Notes: generated by a model from the letters alone, not told the origin. DNA of 64,000 bases from Bacteroidales bacterium M7 (GCA_001689515.1 LUJR01000045.1:62001-126000), one strand, 5' to 3'; positions 43,711 through 53,003 are shown, counted from the first letter of the stretch. A program made the numbers and translations.

Positions 43711-43740
43711 TGTAGGGACATGCCACGGCATGTCCCTACA
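43711..43740. repeat. single full-length palindromic repeat
   Basis: A near-perfect 30-bp palindrome from TGTAGGGACATGCC to GGCATGTCCCTACA, standing alone 19 bp after porX. Confidence 0.9.
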
Positions 43741-43818
43741 TCATACAGGTTGGATCACCACAATCGACAGGTTTTGCAACACCCTCGCAACGCTAAAACT
43801 TAAGTGTTTAATTGATAC

Positions 43819-44041
43819 TGCGCCCCTTTCGGGCGCATCTCTACCGTAACCGAGGGGCTTGCCCCTCGGTCAGAATGCATGCAGACACGCGCTGCGCTTT
43901 GCCGCAGCGCATCAGTCACTATCATGGTGATACTCATAACGTTTGATGCGCTGCGGCAAAGCGCAGCGCGTCCTTCTGAATAACTTTTCCGAGGGGCAAG
44001 CCCCTCGGCTACCAAAAAGATGCGCCCACAAGGGGCGCGTC
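43819..44041. repeat. large nested inverted repeat
   Basis: Three successive inverted pairs nest around a centre near 43930: TGCGCCCC with GGGGCGCG, CCGAGGGGCTTGCCCCTCGG with its like, and GCGCTGCGCTTTGCCGCAGC (43893) with GCTGCGGCAAAGCGCAGCGC (43949). Total about 220 bp with no gene. It could form a very long hairpin or cruciform between porX and the tRNA. Confidence 0.85.
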
Positions 44042-44125
44042 AAAGCATATAATTCGACAGCATTGCGGCATGTCCCTACGGCTCGGCGATCCATTTGCAT
44101 GGTGGATGTTTGTGCACCTGATATA

Positions 44126-44159
44126 AATCAAGCCCGCGCATCGCTGCGCAGGCTTGATT
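44126..44159 (-). terminator. hairpin downstream of tRNA-Arg
   Basis: AATCAAGCC and GGCTTGATT close a stem extended by GCGCA/TGCGC, followed on the minus strand by TATAT. Likely the terminator of the tRNA transcript. Confidence 0.6.
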
Positions 44160-44187
44160 CAAATGAAAAACAAATCAAATTCTCAAG

Positions 44188-44259
44188 TAGCTCCGAGGGG
44201 AATCGAACCCCTATCTAAGGTTTAGGAAACCTCTATTCTATCCGTTGAACTACAGAGCC
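44188..44259 (-). tRNA. tRNA-Arg (anticodon CCU)
   Basis: On the minus strand a 72-base cloverleaf starts GGCTCTG and ends CGGAGCTA. The T arm GGGGTTCGATTCCCC is intact. The anticodon loop TTCCTAA gives CCT, reading AGG. CCA is not encoded. It lies downstream of folA on the same strand. Confidence 0.93.
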
Positions 44260-44274
44260 ATATGGTTGTTAACC

Positions 44275-44355
44275 TGTAGGGACGCGGCGTGCCGCGTCAT
44301 CAAAGGCTGTTTACCATTCGCCTGATACGTTGACGCGGCACGCCGCGTCCCTACA
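44275..44355. repeat. variant palindromic repeat pair with a different core
   Basis: TGTAGGGACGCGGCGTGCCG...CGTC and TGACGCGGCACGCCGCGTCC...CTACA form a head-to-head pair. The outer arm TGTAGGGAC is shared with the common repeat but the core is GCGGCGTGCCGC instead of ATGCCRYGGCAT. Confidence 0.88.
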
Positions 44356-44372
44356 TGAGGGCGAAATCACTC

Positions 44373-44903
44373 CTACAAAGGTAATGAATTTTTGCGTGAA
44401 TAGGAGGTGAACTGGTACTTAACGCCGCTTTTTTCGTCAAGGTAGCGTGGGGAGCGGTTGGTCAGCTCCCACACGGCTTCATCCACTTTGGGGAAATATG
44501 TATCTGTGCCATCGGGCGATGCGACATCTATCTCTGTCAGCTCAAGGCGTGTGGCGTAGGGCATCGCTGCTGCATAGATTTGTCCGCCGCCTATTACAAA
44601 CGGCGTGGCTGCCGGTCCGGCGGCGCAAAGTGCGGTCTCTATGCTGTCGACCACTTCGGCTCCGTCTATGCGCAGCGATGCATCGCGGCTGACCACGATG
44701 TTGCGGCGTCCGGGCAGAGGTCCCGAGGGCATCGACTCGAAGGTCTTGCGCCCCATGATGATGGGATGTCCCATGGTGAGGGCTTTGAAGTGTCGCAGGT
44801 CATCGGATATGTGGTATAGCAGATTGCCTGACGCTCCGAGTCCGCCATCGCGCGTGACGGCAGCGATGAGGGTGATGGATGCCGGGAGGAGATTGGATTT
44901 CAT
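44373..44903 (-). CDS. folA: dihydrofolate reductase
   Basis: A 176-residue enzyme that reduces dihydrofolate to tetrahydrofolate with NADPH. Conserved elements: ITLIAAVTRDGGLGASGNLLYHISDDLRHFK at the start (Ala-Ala, the substrate Asp in SDDLRHF), IIMGRKTFESMP, NIVVSRD and FVIGGGQIYAAAMP. Length is close to the usual. Its start overlaps the end of gpsA by four bases, so the two are translationally coupled, in an operon with lysS upstream. Confidence 0.95.
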   Translation of the reverse strand: MKSNLLPASITLIAAVTRDGGLGASGNLLYHISDDLRHFKALTMGHPIIMGRKTFESMPSGPLPGRRNIVVSRDASLRIDGAEVVDSIETALCAAGPAATPFVIGGGQIYAAAMPYATRLELTEIDVASPDGTDTYFPKVDEAVWELTNRSPRYLDEKSGVKYQFTSYSRKNSLPL

Positions 44904-45895
44904 ATGAAGCAGTTGGAGAGTGACGGGATGACTTTGGCTGCCGAGGCTCCGCGGTAGAGTATGTCGTACATGCCGTCAAGGATGGGCATGTTGACGCGGT
45001 AGTGCTGGTTGATTTCGTGGATGCACTTGGTGCCGTAGTAGCCTTCGGCAGTCTGCTCCATCTCCATGCGCGCCGCCTTGACCGAATATCCGCAGCCTAT
45101 CATGGAGCCGAAGTTGTGGTTACGCGAGAAGCGCGAGTAGCATGTCACGAGCAGGTCGCCGAGATATACCGAGTCGCATATCTGCCGCTGGCGCGCACAG
45201 GCGGTGTTGATGAAGCGTTCCATCTCTCGGATGGCATTGCTGACGAGCATCGCCAGGAAGTTGTCGCCGGCTTTGAGTCCGTGGACCATTCCTGCGGCTA
45301 TGGCATAGACGTTTTTGAGCACTGCGGCATATTCGATTCCATCCACATCGTTGGACTCGATGGTGCGCATAGCCTTGCCATGGAGGCATGAGGCAAATCG
45401 CTTGGCTGCCTCTATATTCTCGCATCCGATGGTCAGGAAGCTCTGGCGTCCGAGAGCCACCTCCTCGGCGTGGCAGGGACCGCCGATGACGAGTATCCTG
45501 TCAGGATGCACACCGAAGCGGCGGCACATATAGGAGGTGATGAGCTCGTTTTCATCGGGGACTATGCCTTTGATGGCGGACACGACATACTTGTCAGAGA
45601 TGTCAACGGTAAGTTTGTCGATGTGGCTCTTGAAGTAGGGCGACGGCATCGCGAGCAGAATCGTGTCGGAGCTGTCCGCTACGGCATTGATGTCGCTGGA
45701 GAAGCATATCCGCTCTACGTCAAACTCCACATCCGTCAGATATGCCGGATTGCGGTGATGGCGTATGAAGTCGGCTATGCGGTCATCGCGCCGCATATAC
45801 CAGTTGATGGTCTCGCAGTTGTCAAGCAGGAGACGGGCGAGGGCTGTAGCCCACGATCCTCCTCCCATGACGGCTATTTGGCCGGGGAAGTCCAT
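44900..45895 (-). CDS. gpsA: NAD(P)H-dependent glycerol-3-phosphate dehydrogenase
   Basis: A 331-residue cytoplasmic enzyme that makes sn-glycerol 3-phosphate from dihydroxyacetone phosphate for phospholipid synthesis. It has the Rossmann motif VMGGGSWATALARLL near the N-terminus, the substrate-binding AVLKNVYAIAAGMVHGL with the catalytic lysine, and SVYLGDLLVTCYSRFSRN. Length is normal. It lies 32 bp after lysS and overlaps folA by four bases. Confidence 0.95.
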   Translation of the reverse strand: MDFPGQIAVMGGGSWATALARLLLDNCETINWYMRRDDRIADFIRHHRNPAYLTDVEFDVERICFSSDINAVADSSDTILLAMPSPYFKSHIDKLTVDISDKYVVSAIKGIVPDENELITSYMCRRFGVHPDRILVIGGPCHAEEVALGRQSFLTIGCENIEAAKRFASCLHGKAMRTIESNDVDGIEYAAVLKNVYAIAAGMVHGLKAGDNFLAMLVSNAIREMERFINTACARQRQICDSVYLGDLLVTCYSRFSRNHNFGSMIGCGYSVKAARMEMEQTAEGYYGTKCIHEINQHYRVNMPILDGMYDILYRGASAAKVIPSLSNCFI

Positions 45896-45927
45896 GGCAG
45901 ATTCGGGTATAGTATGGAGAGGTGTGT

Positions 45928-47445
45928 TTATTCGGCTTTCTCGGGACGCATCTGAGGGAAGAAGAGCACTTCCTGGATGGTGGTCTGGCCTGTCATGAGC
46001 ATGACAAGGCGGTCCATGCCTATGCCCATGCCCGATGTGGGGGGCATGCCGTACTCAAGGGCGCGTATGAAGTCCTTGTCGATAATCATGGCTTCGTCAT
46101 CGCCCTTCTCGCCGAGGCGCATCTGCTCCACGAAACGCTCGTACTGGTCTATGGGGTCGTTGAGTTCGGAGTAAGCGTTGGCAAGCTCCTTGCCGTTGAC
46201 CATCAGCTCGAAGCGTTCGGTCAGTTCGGGGTTGTCGCGGTGGCGCTTGGTCAGCGGCGACATCTCTATGGGGTAGTCGATGATGAAAGTGGGCTGTATA
46301 TACTTGCCTTCGCACTTTTCGCCGAAAATTTCGTCGATCAGTTTGCCCTTGCCCATCGATTTGTCAACCTCGATACCGAGGTCTTTGCACACTGCGCGGA
46401 GCTGGTCCTCGTCCATGCCGGTGATGTCGATGCCGGTGTGTTCCTTGATGGCGTCTATCATGGTCACGCGTCGGTAGGGAGCTTTGAAGTCTATCTCGTT
46501 GTCGCCCACCTTGACCTTGGTGGTGCCGTTGACATCGAGGCAGATTTTCTCGAGCATCTTCTCGGTGAAGTCCATCATCCAGTTGTAGTCCTTGTAGGCT
46601 ACATAGATTTCCATGCAGGTGAACTCCGGATTGTGGGTGCGGTCCATGCCCTCGTTGCGGAAGTTCTTGGAGAACTCATATACGCCGTCAAATCCGCCCA
46701 CGATGAGGCGTTTGAGATAAAGCTCGTCGGCGATGCGCAGATAGAGCGGTATGTCGAGTGCGTTGTGGTGGGTGATGAAGGGACGCGCTGCCGCTCCGCC
46801 GGGGATTGACTGGAGTATCGGGGTCTCCACCTCCATGTAGCCGGCGTTGTTGAAATATTCGCGCATGGAGTTGTAGACCTTGGTGCGCTTGATGAAGATG
46901 TCCTTCACGCCCTCGTTGACCACAAGGTCTACATAGCGGCGGCGGTAACGCAGCTCGGGATCGTCGAAAGCATCGTAGGTGACGCCGTTCTGGCGCTTGA
47001 CGATGGGGAGCACCCTCAGCGATTTGCTCAGCACGGTCAGCTTCTTGGCGTGGACGGAAATCTCGCCAGTCTGTGTGCGGAACACGAATCCCTCTATGCC
47101 TACGAAGTCGCCTATGTCGAGGAGCTTCTTGAACACTACATTATAAAGGTCCTTGTCCTCTCCAGGGCATATCTCGTCACGGCTGACATAGACCTGGATG
47201 CGTCCGTTGGCATCCTGAAGCTCCATGAATGAGGCTTTGCCCATGATGCGGCGGCTCATGATGCGCCCAGCCACAGCCACTTCGCGCTGCTCTCCGCCAT
47301 CGGCTTCAAACTGCGCCTTGATTTCGTCGCTGTGTCCTGTCACCGGGAAGAGGGGGGCGGGATATGGGTCGATGCCGCGGCGGCGGAGTTCGTCGAGACT
47401 GTTGCGGCGTATCTGTTCCTGTTCGCTGAGATTCTGCGTAGCCAT
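45928..47445 (-). CDS. lysS: lysyl-tRNA synthetase, class II
   Basis: A 505-residue enzyme that charges tRNA-Lys. An N-terminal OB-fold anticodon-binding domain (about 55-150) is followed by the class II core: motif 2 FRNEGMDRTHNPEFT and motif 3 GMGIGMDRLVMLM. Many Bacteroidetes LysS proteins carry an extra C-terminal extension (about 575 residues, from memory); this one ends at the core, as in E. coli. First gene of the lysS-gpsA-folA operon with a consensus promoter. Confidence 0.96.
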   Translation of the reverse strand: MATQNLSEQEQIRRNSLDELRRRGIDPYPAPLFPVTGHSDEIKAQFEADGGEQREVAVAGRIMSRRIMGKASFMELQDANGRIQVYVSRDEICPGEDKDLYNVVFKKLLDIGDFVGIEGFVFRTQTGEISVHAKKLTVLSKSLRVLPIVKRQNGVTYDAFDDPELRYRRRYVDLVVNEGVKDIFIKRTKVYNSMREYFNNAGYMEVETPILQSIPGGAAARPFITHHNALDIPLYLRIADELYLKRLIVGGFDGVYEFSKNFRNEGMDRTHNPEFTCMEIYVAYKDYNWMMDFTEKMLEKICLDVNGTTKVKVGDNEIDFKAPYRRVTMIDAIKEHTGIDITGMDEDQLRAVCKDLGIEVDKSMGKGKLIDEIFGEKCEGKYIQPTFIIDYPIEMSPLTKRHRDNPELTERFELMVNGKELANAYSELNDPIDQYERFVEQMRLGEKGDDEAMIIDKDFIRALEYGMPPTSGMGIGMDRLVMLMTGQTTIQEVLFFPQMRPEKAE

Positions 47446-47522
47446 ATTTGTTGATATGTTGATGTCTTGGTCTTACAAATTGTGATAACAGTGTGCGTGA
47501 CTGATAAGTACATAGCACCGCA

Positions 47523-47553
47523 CAAAGTTACGCATTTTCCTCCAACCCTGCAA
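47523..47553 (-). promoter_or_regulatory. promoter of the lysS-gpsA-folA operon
   Basis: On the minus strand TTG at 47553-47551, a 20-base spacer and TAACTTTG at 47530-47523. Leader of about 75 bases. Confidence 0.75.
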
Positions 47554-47639
47554 AAGCTTAATTCTGTGCCAAATTTTGGTCATGCCAGTTTTTTTTTATA
47601 AATTTATCACCGCCGTAATAATTACCACGGTGACAGAAC

Positions 47640-48971
47640 ATGAAATTCTATGGTCGAACGAAAGAATTAGAAGAGTTGAGACGCATACAATGCCGCGCTT
47701 TTGACTCCCGGTCGAGAATGACAGTGATAACAGGTCGTCGGCGTATCGGCAAGACATCGCTTGCTTTGCGTGCGACCCAGGGTGAATGTCCTACGGTGTA
47801 TTTGTTTGTGAGTCGTAAAAATGAGGCAGCGTTATGCTCGGAATTTACAATGCTGATCTCCACTCAACTTAAGATTCATGTTCCTGAAGGAATGTCCTCT
47901 TTCCGAGAGCTGCTATATTTTCTTATGGAGGCCGGTAAGAGCATGAAATTCAATCTTATCATTGATGAGATTCAGGAGTTCTTTAATATAAATCCATCGG
48001 TATTCAGCGACATGCAGAACATATGGGATTCGTACCGAGACAAGACGCATGTTAATCTCTTGCTCATGGGGTCGGTGTACTCGATGATGCATAAGATTTT
48101 TGAAAGTTATCATGAGCCTTTGTTTGGCAGAGCTGATGCCATCATAAGGCTATCAGGTTTCGGCATAGAAACTATGAAGGAAATTATGCGCGATTTCCGA
48201 CCAAATTATTCCAACGATGAACTGCTTGCGTTTTTCTGTGTCGCTGGTGGTGTCCCGAAATATATCGAACTGTTGTGCGAGGATACAGATTTATCTATTG
48301 ATGGAATGTTCAACTACATTATCAGAGACAATTCTCCGTTTGTAAATGAAGGCAGTACTCTTCTGATTGAGGAGTTTGGAAAGGATTATGGATTGTATTT
48401 TTCGGTTCTTAACTGTATAGCCTCTGGTATCAACACGCAAGGTGCAATTGAAAGCACTCTGGGTGGAGTGACTGTGGCTGGACATCTGAAGCGATTGATT
48501 GAGGACTACTCGCTGATAAGGCGTGTGCGCCCGATTATGTCCAAGCCACGTTCTCAAAATGTACAGTATGAAATTTCTGACAACTTTCTGAGATTCTGGT
48601 TCAATTATTTTAATCGAAACCAGACTCTGGTTGAAATGGGTAATTTTGATTTGATTCGTAAGATTGTGATGGCTGATTACCCGACTTATTCTGGTTATAT
48701 GCTTGAAAAATACTTTCGTCAGAAAATGATGGAAAGTCATGAATATATGAATGTAGGTTCGTGGTGGGAGCGTAAGAAAGGAAAGGAAGCCAACGAAATT
48801 GACATTGTGGGTATCAAAGCTGACGATAGGTCGGCTTTGGTTGCTGAAGTGAAACGTCAGCGACGCAATTATGACCATCAGGAATTCATGGGAAAAGTAG
48901 AGCGCATCAGGGCATGCTTGCTTATGAAATACGACATTGAGCCCAAATTGCTGACATTAGACGAAATGTAG
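47640..48971 (+). CDS. DUF234-type AAA ATPase with nuclease-like C-terminus
   Basis: A 443-residue protein of the archaeal-type ATPase family. Walker A is TGRRRIGKTS, Walker B FNLIIDEIQEF. A winged-helix part lies around 250-330 (STLGGVTVAGHLKRLIEDYS). The C-terminal DUF234 domain has the PD-(D/E)XK-like pattern EIDIVGIKADDRSALVAEVK (Asp, then Glu-x-Lys). Such proteins are frequent in anaerobe genomes and of uncertain role; ligand-coupled or defence roles are both suggested for relatives. The AT-rich sequence differs from lysS nearby. The secreted protein gene follows after one base. Confidence 0.82.
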   Translation: MKFYGRTKELEELRRIQCRAFDSRSRMTVITGRRRIGKTSLALRATQGECPTVYLFVSRKNEAALCSEFTMLISTQLKIHVPEGMSSFRELLYFLMEAGKSMKFNLIIDEIQEFFNINPSVFSDMQNIWDSYRDKTHVNLLLMGSVYSMMHKIFESYHEPLFGRADAIIRLSGFGIETMKEIMRDFRPNYSNDELLAFFCVAGGVPKYIELLCEDTDLSIDGMFNYIIRDNSPFVNEGSTLLIEEFGKDYGLYFSVLNCIASGINTQGAIESTLGGVTVAGHLKRLIEDYSLIRRVRPIMSKPRSQNVQYEISDNFLRFWFNYFNRNQTLVEMGNFDLIRKIVMADYPTYSGYMLEKYFRQKMMESHEYMNVGSWWERKKGKEANEIDIVGIKADDRSALVAEVKRQRRNYDHQEFMGKVERIRACLLMKYDIEPKLLTLDEM

Positions 48972-48972
48972 A

Positions 48973-49779
48973 ATGAAATCAGATGATATGAATAAAAGAG
49001 ATATGATTAAAGGATTTTATGCTTTATTGCTTGCTATGGCGTTGGGCGTGACTATGGCTCATGCTATGATGCCCGGACGCACGGTAGAGGTGGAATGTCC
49101 TTTGTGTGGCTGTGCCAAATCTATCACTACCCTGCTGAGCGGAAATACGTTTGGTTCGCGTCATTGGTCTGACACCAAGTCTCATAGTCCCGGCATGCCG
49201 CGTCTGCCCTATGTGTGGAAATGCGACGGATGTCATAAATATTATATTCCTGGAAAGGATGCGCCACGTGTAGGCTTTGGAGCTAAGGACTTGAGCTATG
49301 ATGAGCTTAAAGAGGCCTATGTGCAATTGTCGGATAGCGGCATGGACGAGCGCAGAGAACTTTCGGTTCGCTTGGAGCTTGTCAAAGGCTTCAATGACAG
49401 ATATCGTATTGGTAGAAGGGGCGGTAAGAGGGTCGAGCCGTCGGACCAGAGTGGAGATTATAGTGACGAGGAAAAGGCTTTTGCTAAGGACAATCTTCTC
49501 CGTACTATTGCACTGCTGTGCCGTCAAGAAAAGCCGTCAATACCTGTAATTGCTGAATTTTTCAGGGAAGCCGGAGACTACGGTTCATGCCTCCGTATGC
49601 TTGATTCGTATGTGCCTGAAGATGATTATCTTGATTATATAGCCATGCTGATACGCCAACATGCCAATGAGCAAGACTCTAAGGTGTTCGAAATACCTAA
49701 AAATTGGGAAAGCGATTACAAAAAACGTAAGAATGCAACCAAAGATACAGGTCCAAGTGATAAAGAAAATCCAAAGTAG
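48973..49779 (+). CDS. exported zinc-ribbon-like protein, unknown
   Basis: A 268-residue protein (start at 48973, or at the Met six codons later). A signal peptide ends near residue 31 (ALGVTMAHA). Four cysteines in two pairs, CPLC and CDGC about 40 residues apart, form a probable zinc ribbon at about 41-87, unusual for an exported protein. A helical region follows and the C-terminal tail is charged (KKRKNATKDTGPSDKENPK). Only one base separates it from the ATPase gene, so they are co-transcribed. No known family is named with confidence. Confidence 0.6.
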   Translation: MKSDDMNKRDMIKGFYALLLAMALGVTMAHAMMPGRTVEVECPLCGCAKSITTLLSGNTFGSRHWSDTKSHSPGMPRLPYVWKCDGCHKYYIPGKDAPRVGFGAKDLSYDELKEAYVQLSDSGMDERRELSVRLELVKGFNDRYRIGRRGGKRVEPSDQSGDYSDEEKAFAKDNLLRTIALLCRQEKPSIPVIAEFFREAGDYGSCLRMLDSYVPEDDYLDYIAMLIRQHANEQDSKVFEIPKNWESDYKKRKNATKDTGPSDKENPK

Positions 49780-49832
49780 CCTTGGAGGACAGCTACGATG
49801 GATTTCTGTTATAGACAAACGATTTGAATGGG

Positions 49833-50231
49833 TCAGTTGACGGCGAGGAGTTCGATGTCGAAAATGAGGGTGGAGCCGCCGGGTATGCCGGGCTGGGAGC
49901 GGCTGCCGTAAGCCTGTTCGGCAGGGATGTAGAGTTCCCAGCGGTCGCCCACGTGCATCTGCTGGAGTGCTATGATCCAGCCCGGTATGAGGTCGCGAAG
50001 ACGGAATGCGGGAGCTACGCCGCCGCGGCTGCTGTCAAATGTCTTGCCGTTGATGGTCTTGCCTGTGTAATGGGCAGTGACGACGCTTGAGCGGTTGGGT
50101 GACGGGGCTGCGGGATTGCCCTTGCGGATTACCTTGTAGAGGATGCCTTTGTCGATGGGGTGTATTCCCGGCTCGGAGGCTTTTTGGGCGAGGTATTCGC
50201 GGTTGCGGAGTATGTAGTCTTGCTTGGACAT
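49833..50231 (-). CDS. FKBP-type peptidyl-prolyl isomerase
   Basis: A 132-residue single-domain FKBP without signal peptide. Residues about 45-130 show VTAHYTGKTINGKTFDSS, PGWIIALQQMHVGDRWELYI and YGSRSQPGIPGGSTLIFDIEL. It catalyses cis-trans isomerisation of prolyl bonds. The active-site aromatic and Asp positions (HYTG, FDSS) are kept. It lies downstream of manC with 47 bp between, which contain a fragment of the palindromic repeat (CATGTCCCTACAG). Confidence 0.92.
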   Translation of the reverse strand: MSKQDYILRNREYLAQKASEPGIHPIDKGILYKVIRKGNPAAPSPNRSSVVTAHYTGKTINGKTFDSSRGGVAPAFRLRDLIPGWIIALQQMHVGDRWELYIPAEQAYGSRSQPGIPGGSTLIFDIELLAVN

Positions 50232-50278
50232 TATAGGATAGGCTTATTGTGATTACATGTCCCTACAGGTGTGTGGTG

Positions 50279-51361
50279 TCAGAGGTATCTGCCGTTGAAG
50301 AGTTGCTTGATGTCGTTGACCATCTGCTTGATGCGCTGTTCCTGGGCTTTGGGACAGAGCAGGAGCACATCGCCGGTGTCGGCGATGATGTAGTCTTTGA
50401 TGCCCTCCATGACTATCAGTTTTTCGCCCTTGACTGCCACGATGTTGCCCGAAGAATTGTATGACAGCAGGTTGCAGTTGTGAGCCACGTTGCCGTCGGA
50501 ATTTTTGGGTGAGTTGTCATAGAGTGCGCTCCAGTTGCCGAGGTCGTTCCACGCGAAGTCTACGCGCTCGACATAGACGTTTTTGGCAGCTTCCATGACG
50601 GCGTAGTCTATGGATATGCTGGGGCAGCCGGCAAAGTGGCTGTTGATGAAGTCGCGTTCCTGTGGTGTGCCGAATGATGCGCTGCCCTTGTCAAATACGT
50701 TTGCCAGGTCAGGGGCGCAGTCGCTGATGGCTTTTAGTATGGATTTTGCCGTCCAGAGGAATATGCCAGAGTTCCATACGAATTCTCCGCTTTGCAGAAA
50801 TACCTTTGCCAGGTCGAGGTCTGGCTTCTCGGTAAATGTCTTCACGCGGTTGATGTGGGGTGCCACGTCCTCTCCTACCTGTATGTATCCGTAGCCGGTT
50901 TCAGGGCGTGTGGGGTTTATGCCGAGGGTGAGCAGGGCGTCGTTGCCCTCAACAAACTCAAATCCGCGTATGACCTGCTCCTCAAATTTCTTTTCGCCGA
51001 GGATGAGGTGGTCACTTGCCGCCACTATCATCGAAGCATCGGGGTCAAGGGCGGCTATGTGGCGTGCTGCCCATGCTATGCAGGGGGCGGTATTGCGTCG
51101 AGCCGGCTCAAGCAGTAGCTGGTCTTCGGCGATTTCGGGAAGCTGCTGGCGGATGAGAGGTGCGTAATCCTCGTTGGTGACGAGTATGATGTGGCTTTTA
51201 TCGACGATGGGGAGTATGCGGTCATAGGTCATCTGTAACAGCGAGCGGCCTGTGCCAAGAAAGTCGATAAACTGTTTGGGATAGGATGTGCGGCTGTAGG
51301 GCCAGAAGCGGGAGCCGATGCCTCCGCACATTATGACACAGTATCTATGGGGATTGATCAT
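50279..51361 (-). CDS. manC: mannose-1-phosphate guanylyltransferase
   Basis: A 360-residue nucleotidyltransferase making GDP-mannose from GTP and mannose 1-phosphate. The N-terminal signature MCGGIGSRFWPYSR, then YPKQFIDFLG, and the later FTEKPDLDLAK and WNSGIFLW motifs are intact. It lacks the C-terminal isomerase domain of bifunctional enzymes, which is the usual form in Bacteroidetes. GDP-mannose feeds fucose and surface glycan synthesis. Confidence 0.93.
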   Translation of the reverse strand: MINPHRYCVIMCGGIGSRFWPYSRTSYPKQFIDFLGTGRSLLQMTYDRILPIVDKSHIILVTNEDYAPLIRQQLPEIAEDQLLLEPARRNTAPCIAWAARHIAALDPDASMIVAASDHLILGEKKFEEQVIRGFEFVEGNDALLTLGINPTRPETGYGYIQVGEDVAPHINRVKTFTEKPDLDLAKVFLQSGEFVWNSGIFLWTAKSILKAISDCAPDLANVFDKGSASFGTPQERDFINSHFAGCPSISIDYAVMEAAKNVYVERVDFAWNDLGNWSALYDNSPKNSDGNVAHNCNLLSYNSSGNIVAVKGEKLIVMEGIKDYIIADTGDVLLLCPKAQEQRIKQMVNDIKQLFNGRYL

Positions 51362-51413
51362 GGCGTATCGGGTAAGTGGTTATGGAGAGGGAGAGTGGAG
51401 TGGATTATGATGT

Positions 51414-51472
51414 AAAAAAGCAAAGAATCCGAGGGGAAAGGCTACGTGAGTCCTCCTCTGCGGATTCTTTGG
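51414..51472 (-). terminator. terminator of ino1
   Basis: On the minus strand AAAGAATCCGCAGAGGAGG and CCTTTCCCCTCGGATTCTTT form a long stem, followed by GCTTTTTT. Confidence 0.8.
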
Positions 51473-51502
51473 TTATTTATGGAAAAATCTATGTGTAATC
51501 GA

Positions 51503-52831
51503 TTAGTCGATTTCCTCGTCAGCTTCGTAGCCGCCCATCTCGCGGATGGCGTTCTTGAGCATGGTGTACTGCTGGAAGAGGTGGTTTACAGGTACCTCGC
51601 CCTGAGTGTAGTCATGCATCGGGCTCTTGAGGAAGAAGCTCAGGAAGCGCTGTGTGCCGTGACGGCCTGCGCGGGCTGCGAGGTCGCTCAGCAGCACGAG
51701 GTCGAGGCAGAGGGGAGCGGCGAGGATTGAGTCGCGGCAGAGGAAGTTGATCTTGATCTGCATGGGGTAGCCCATCCAGCCGAAGATGTCGATGTTGTCC
51801 CAGCCTTCCTTGTTGTCGTTGCGCGGGGGATAGTAGTTGATGCGCACCTTGTGGTAGTACTGGGTGTCTTCGTCGTTGCCGTGACCGTAGAGGTCGGGCT
51901 GCTTCTCGGGCTCGAGGATTGACTCGAGGGTAGAGAGCTTTGATACCTCCTTGGTGCGGAAGTTGGCGGGCTCATCAAGCACGAGACCGTCGCGGTTGCC
52001 GAGGATGTTGGTAGAGAACCAGCCGTTCAGTCCGAGGCAGCGTGTGCCGATGATAGGAGCAAAGCCGCTCTTGACGAGGGTCTGACCGGTCTTGAAGTCC
52101 TTGCCGGCGATGGGCATGCCGGTCTGCTCTGCGAGTTCCCACATGGCGGGGATGTCGACGGTGGTGTTGGGAGCGCCCATGATGAAGGGAGCGCCTTCCT
52201 TGAGTGCTGCATAAGCGTAGCACATAGAGGGGGCGATGTGCTCCTTGTCGTCAGCCTTCATGGCTGCCTCGAGTGCTTCGAGAGAACCGTGGATTTTCTC
52301 GTCAACGGGCACGTAAACTTCGGTAGATGCAGCCCAGAGAACCACTACGCGATCCACACCGGTCTCTTTCTTGAAGTTGCGGATGTCTTCGCGGATCTGC
52401 TCCATCATGTCCCAGCGGTCTTTGACCTGCTTTACGTTGTCACCGTCGAGACGCTTGGCGTAGTTGTGGTCAAAAGCAGCCTTGAGGGGCTTGATCTGGA
52501 TGAGTTCGTCCTTGACGGGCTCTATATCTTTTTCTTTGAGAACTTCGCAGTTGATAGCGCTTTCGTAAGCGTTGGCGGGATAAACGTCCCAGGCACCGAA
52601 CACGATGTCGTCAAGCTTTGCGATGGGAACGATTTCGTCATACTTGAGGTACTTCTTGTCAGCGCCGCGACCCACACGGATTTTGTCATACTGTGTCATT
52701 GAGCCGACGGGCTTTGCGAGACCCTTGCGGGCCATCAGCACGCCGGTCATGAATGTGGAAGAAACGGCACCGAGGCCTACTACCATGACACCGAGTTTGC
52801 CATTGGCGGGTTTAACGTTAGATGTGGCCAT
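51503..52831 (-). CDS. ino1: myo-inositol-1-phosphate synthase
   Basis: A 442-residue NAD-dependent enzyme that converts glucose 6-phosphate to inositol phosphate. N-terminal NAD-binding VMVVGLGAVSSTFMTGVL; the central domain contains PFIMGAPNTTVDIPAMWELA, FKTGQTLVKSGFAPIIGTR and LNGWFSTNILGNRDG, typical of the family. In Bacteroidetes this enzyme supplies inositol lipids, and the six genes upstream on the same strand fit that use (phosphatase, CDP-alcohol phosphatidyltransferase, acyltransferase). It has its own -7 box and terminator. Confidence 0.93.
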   Translation of the reverse strand: MATSNVKPANGKLGVMVVGLGAVSSTFMTGVLMARKGLAKPVGSMTQYDKIRVGRGADKKYLKYDEIVPIAKLDDIVFGAWDVYPANAYESAINCEVLKEKDIEPVKDELIQIKPLKAAFDHNYAKRLDGDNVKQVKDRWDMMEQIREDIRNFKKETGVDRVVVLWAASTEVYVPVDEKIHGSLEALEAAMKADDKEHIAPSMCYAYAALKEGAPFIMGAPNTTVDIPAMWELAEQTGMPIAGKDFKTGQTLVKSGFAPIIGTRCLGLNGWFSTNILGNRDGLVLDEPANFRTKEVSKLSTLESILEPEKQPDLYGHGNDEDTQYYHKVRINYYPPRNDNKEGWDNIDIFGWMGYPMQIKINFLCRDSILAAPLCLDLVLLSDLAARAGRHGTQRFLSFFLKSPMHDYTQGEVPVNHLFQQYTMLKNAIREMGGYEADEEID

Positions 52832-53003
52832 GATTTTGTGTTAAATGGTTGTTTTGTGTGTTTTTTGTTTTGATTTCTCGTTGGTGGTGCAAAGAGTGAA
52901 TCGGCTTGCATGAGATGTGATGTGGTGGAGAGAAAGACACTTCTTTTTCATCCACAGCCGACGGCGGACAGGTAAATGCCGCGGTCTTGGATTGCACAGC
53001 GGG

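Noticed and set aside
45922..46809. 295-codon open frame on the plus strand
   Set aside because: Antisense to lysS, whose class II motifs are unambiguous.
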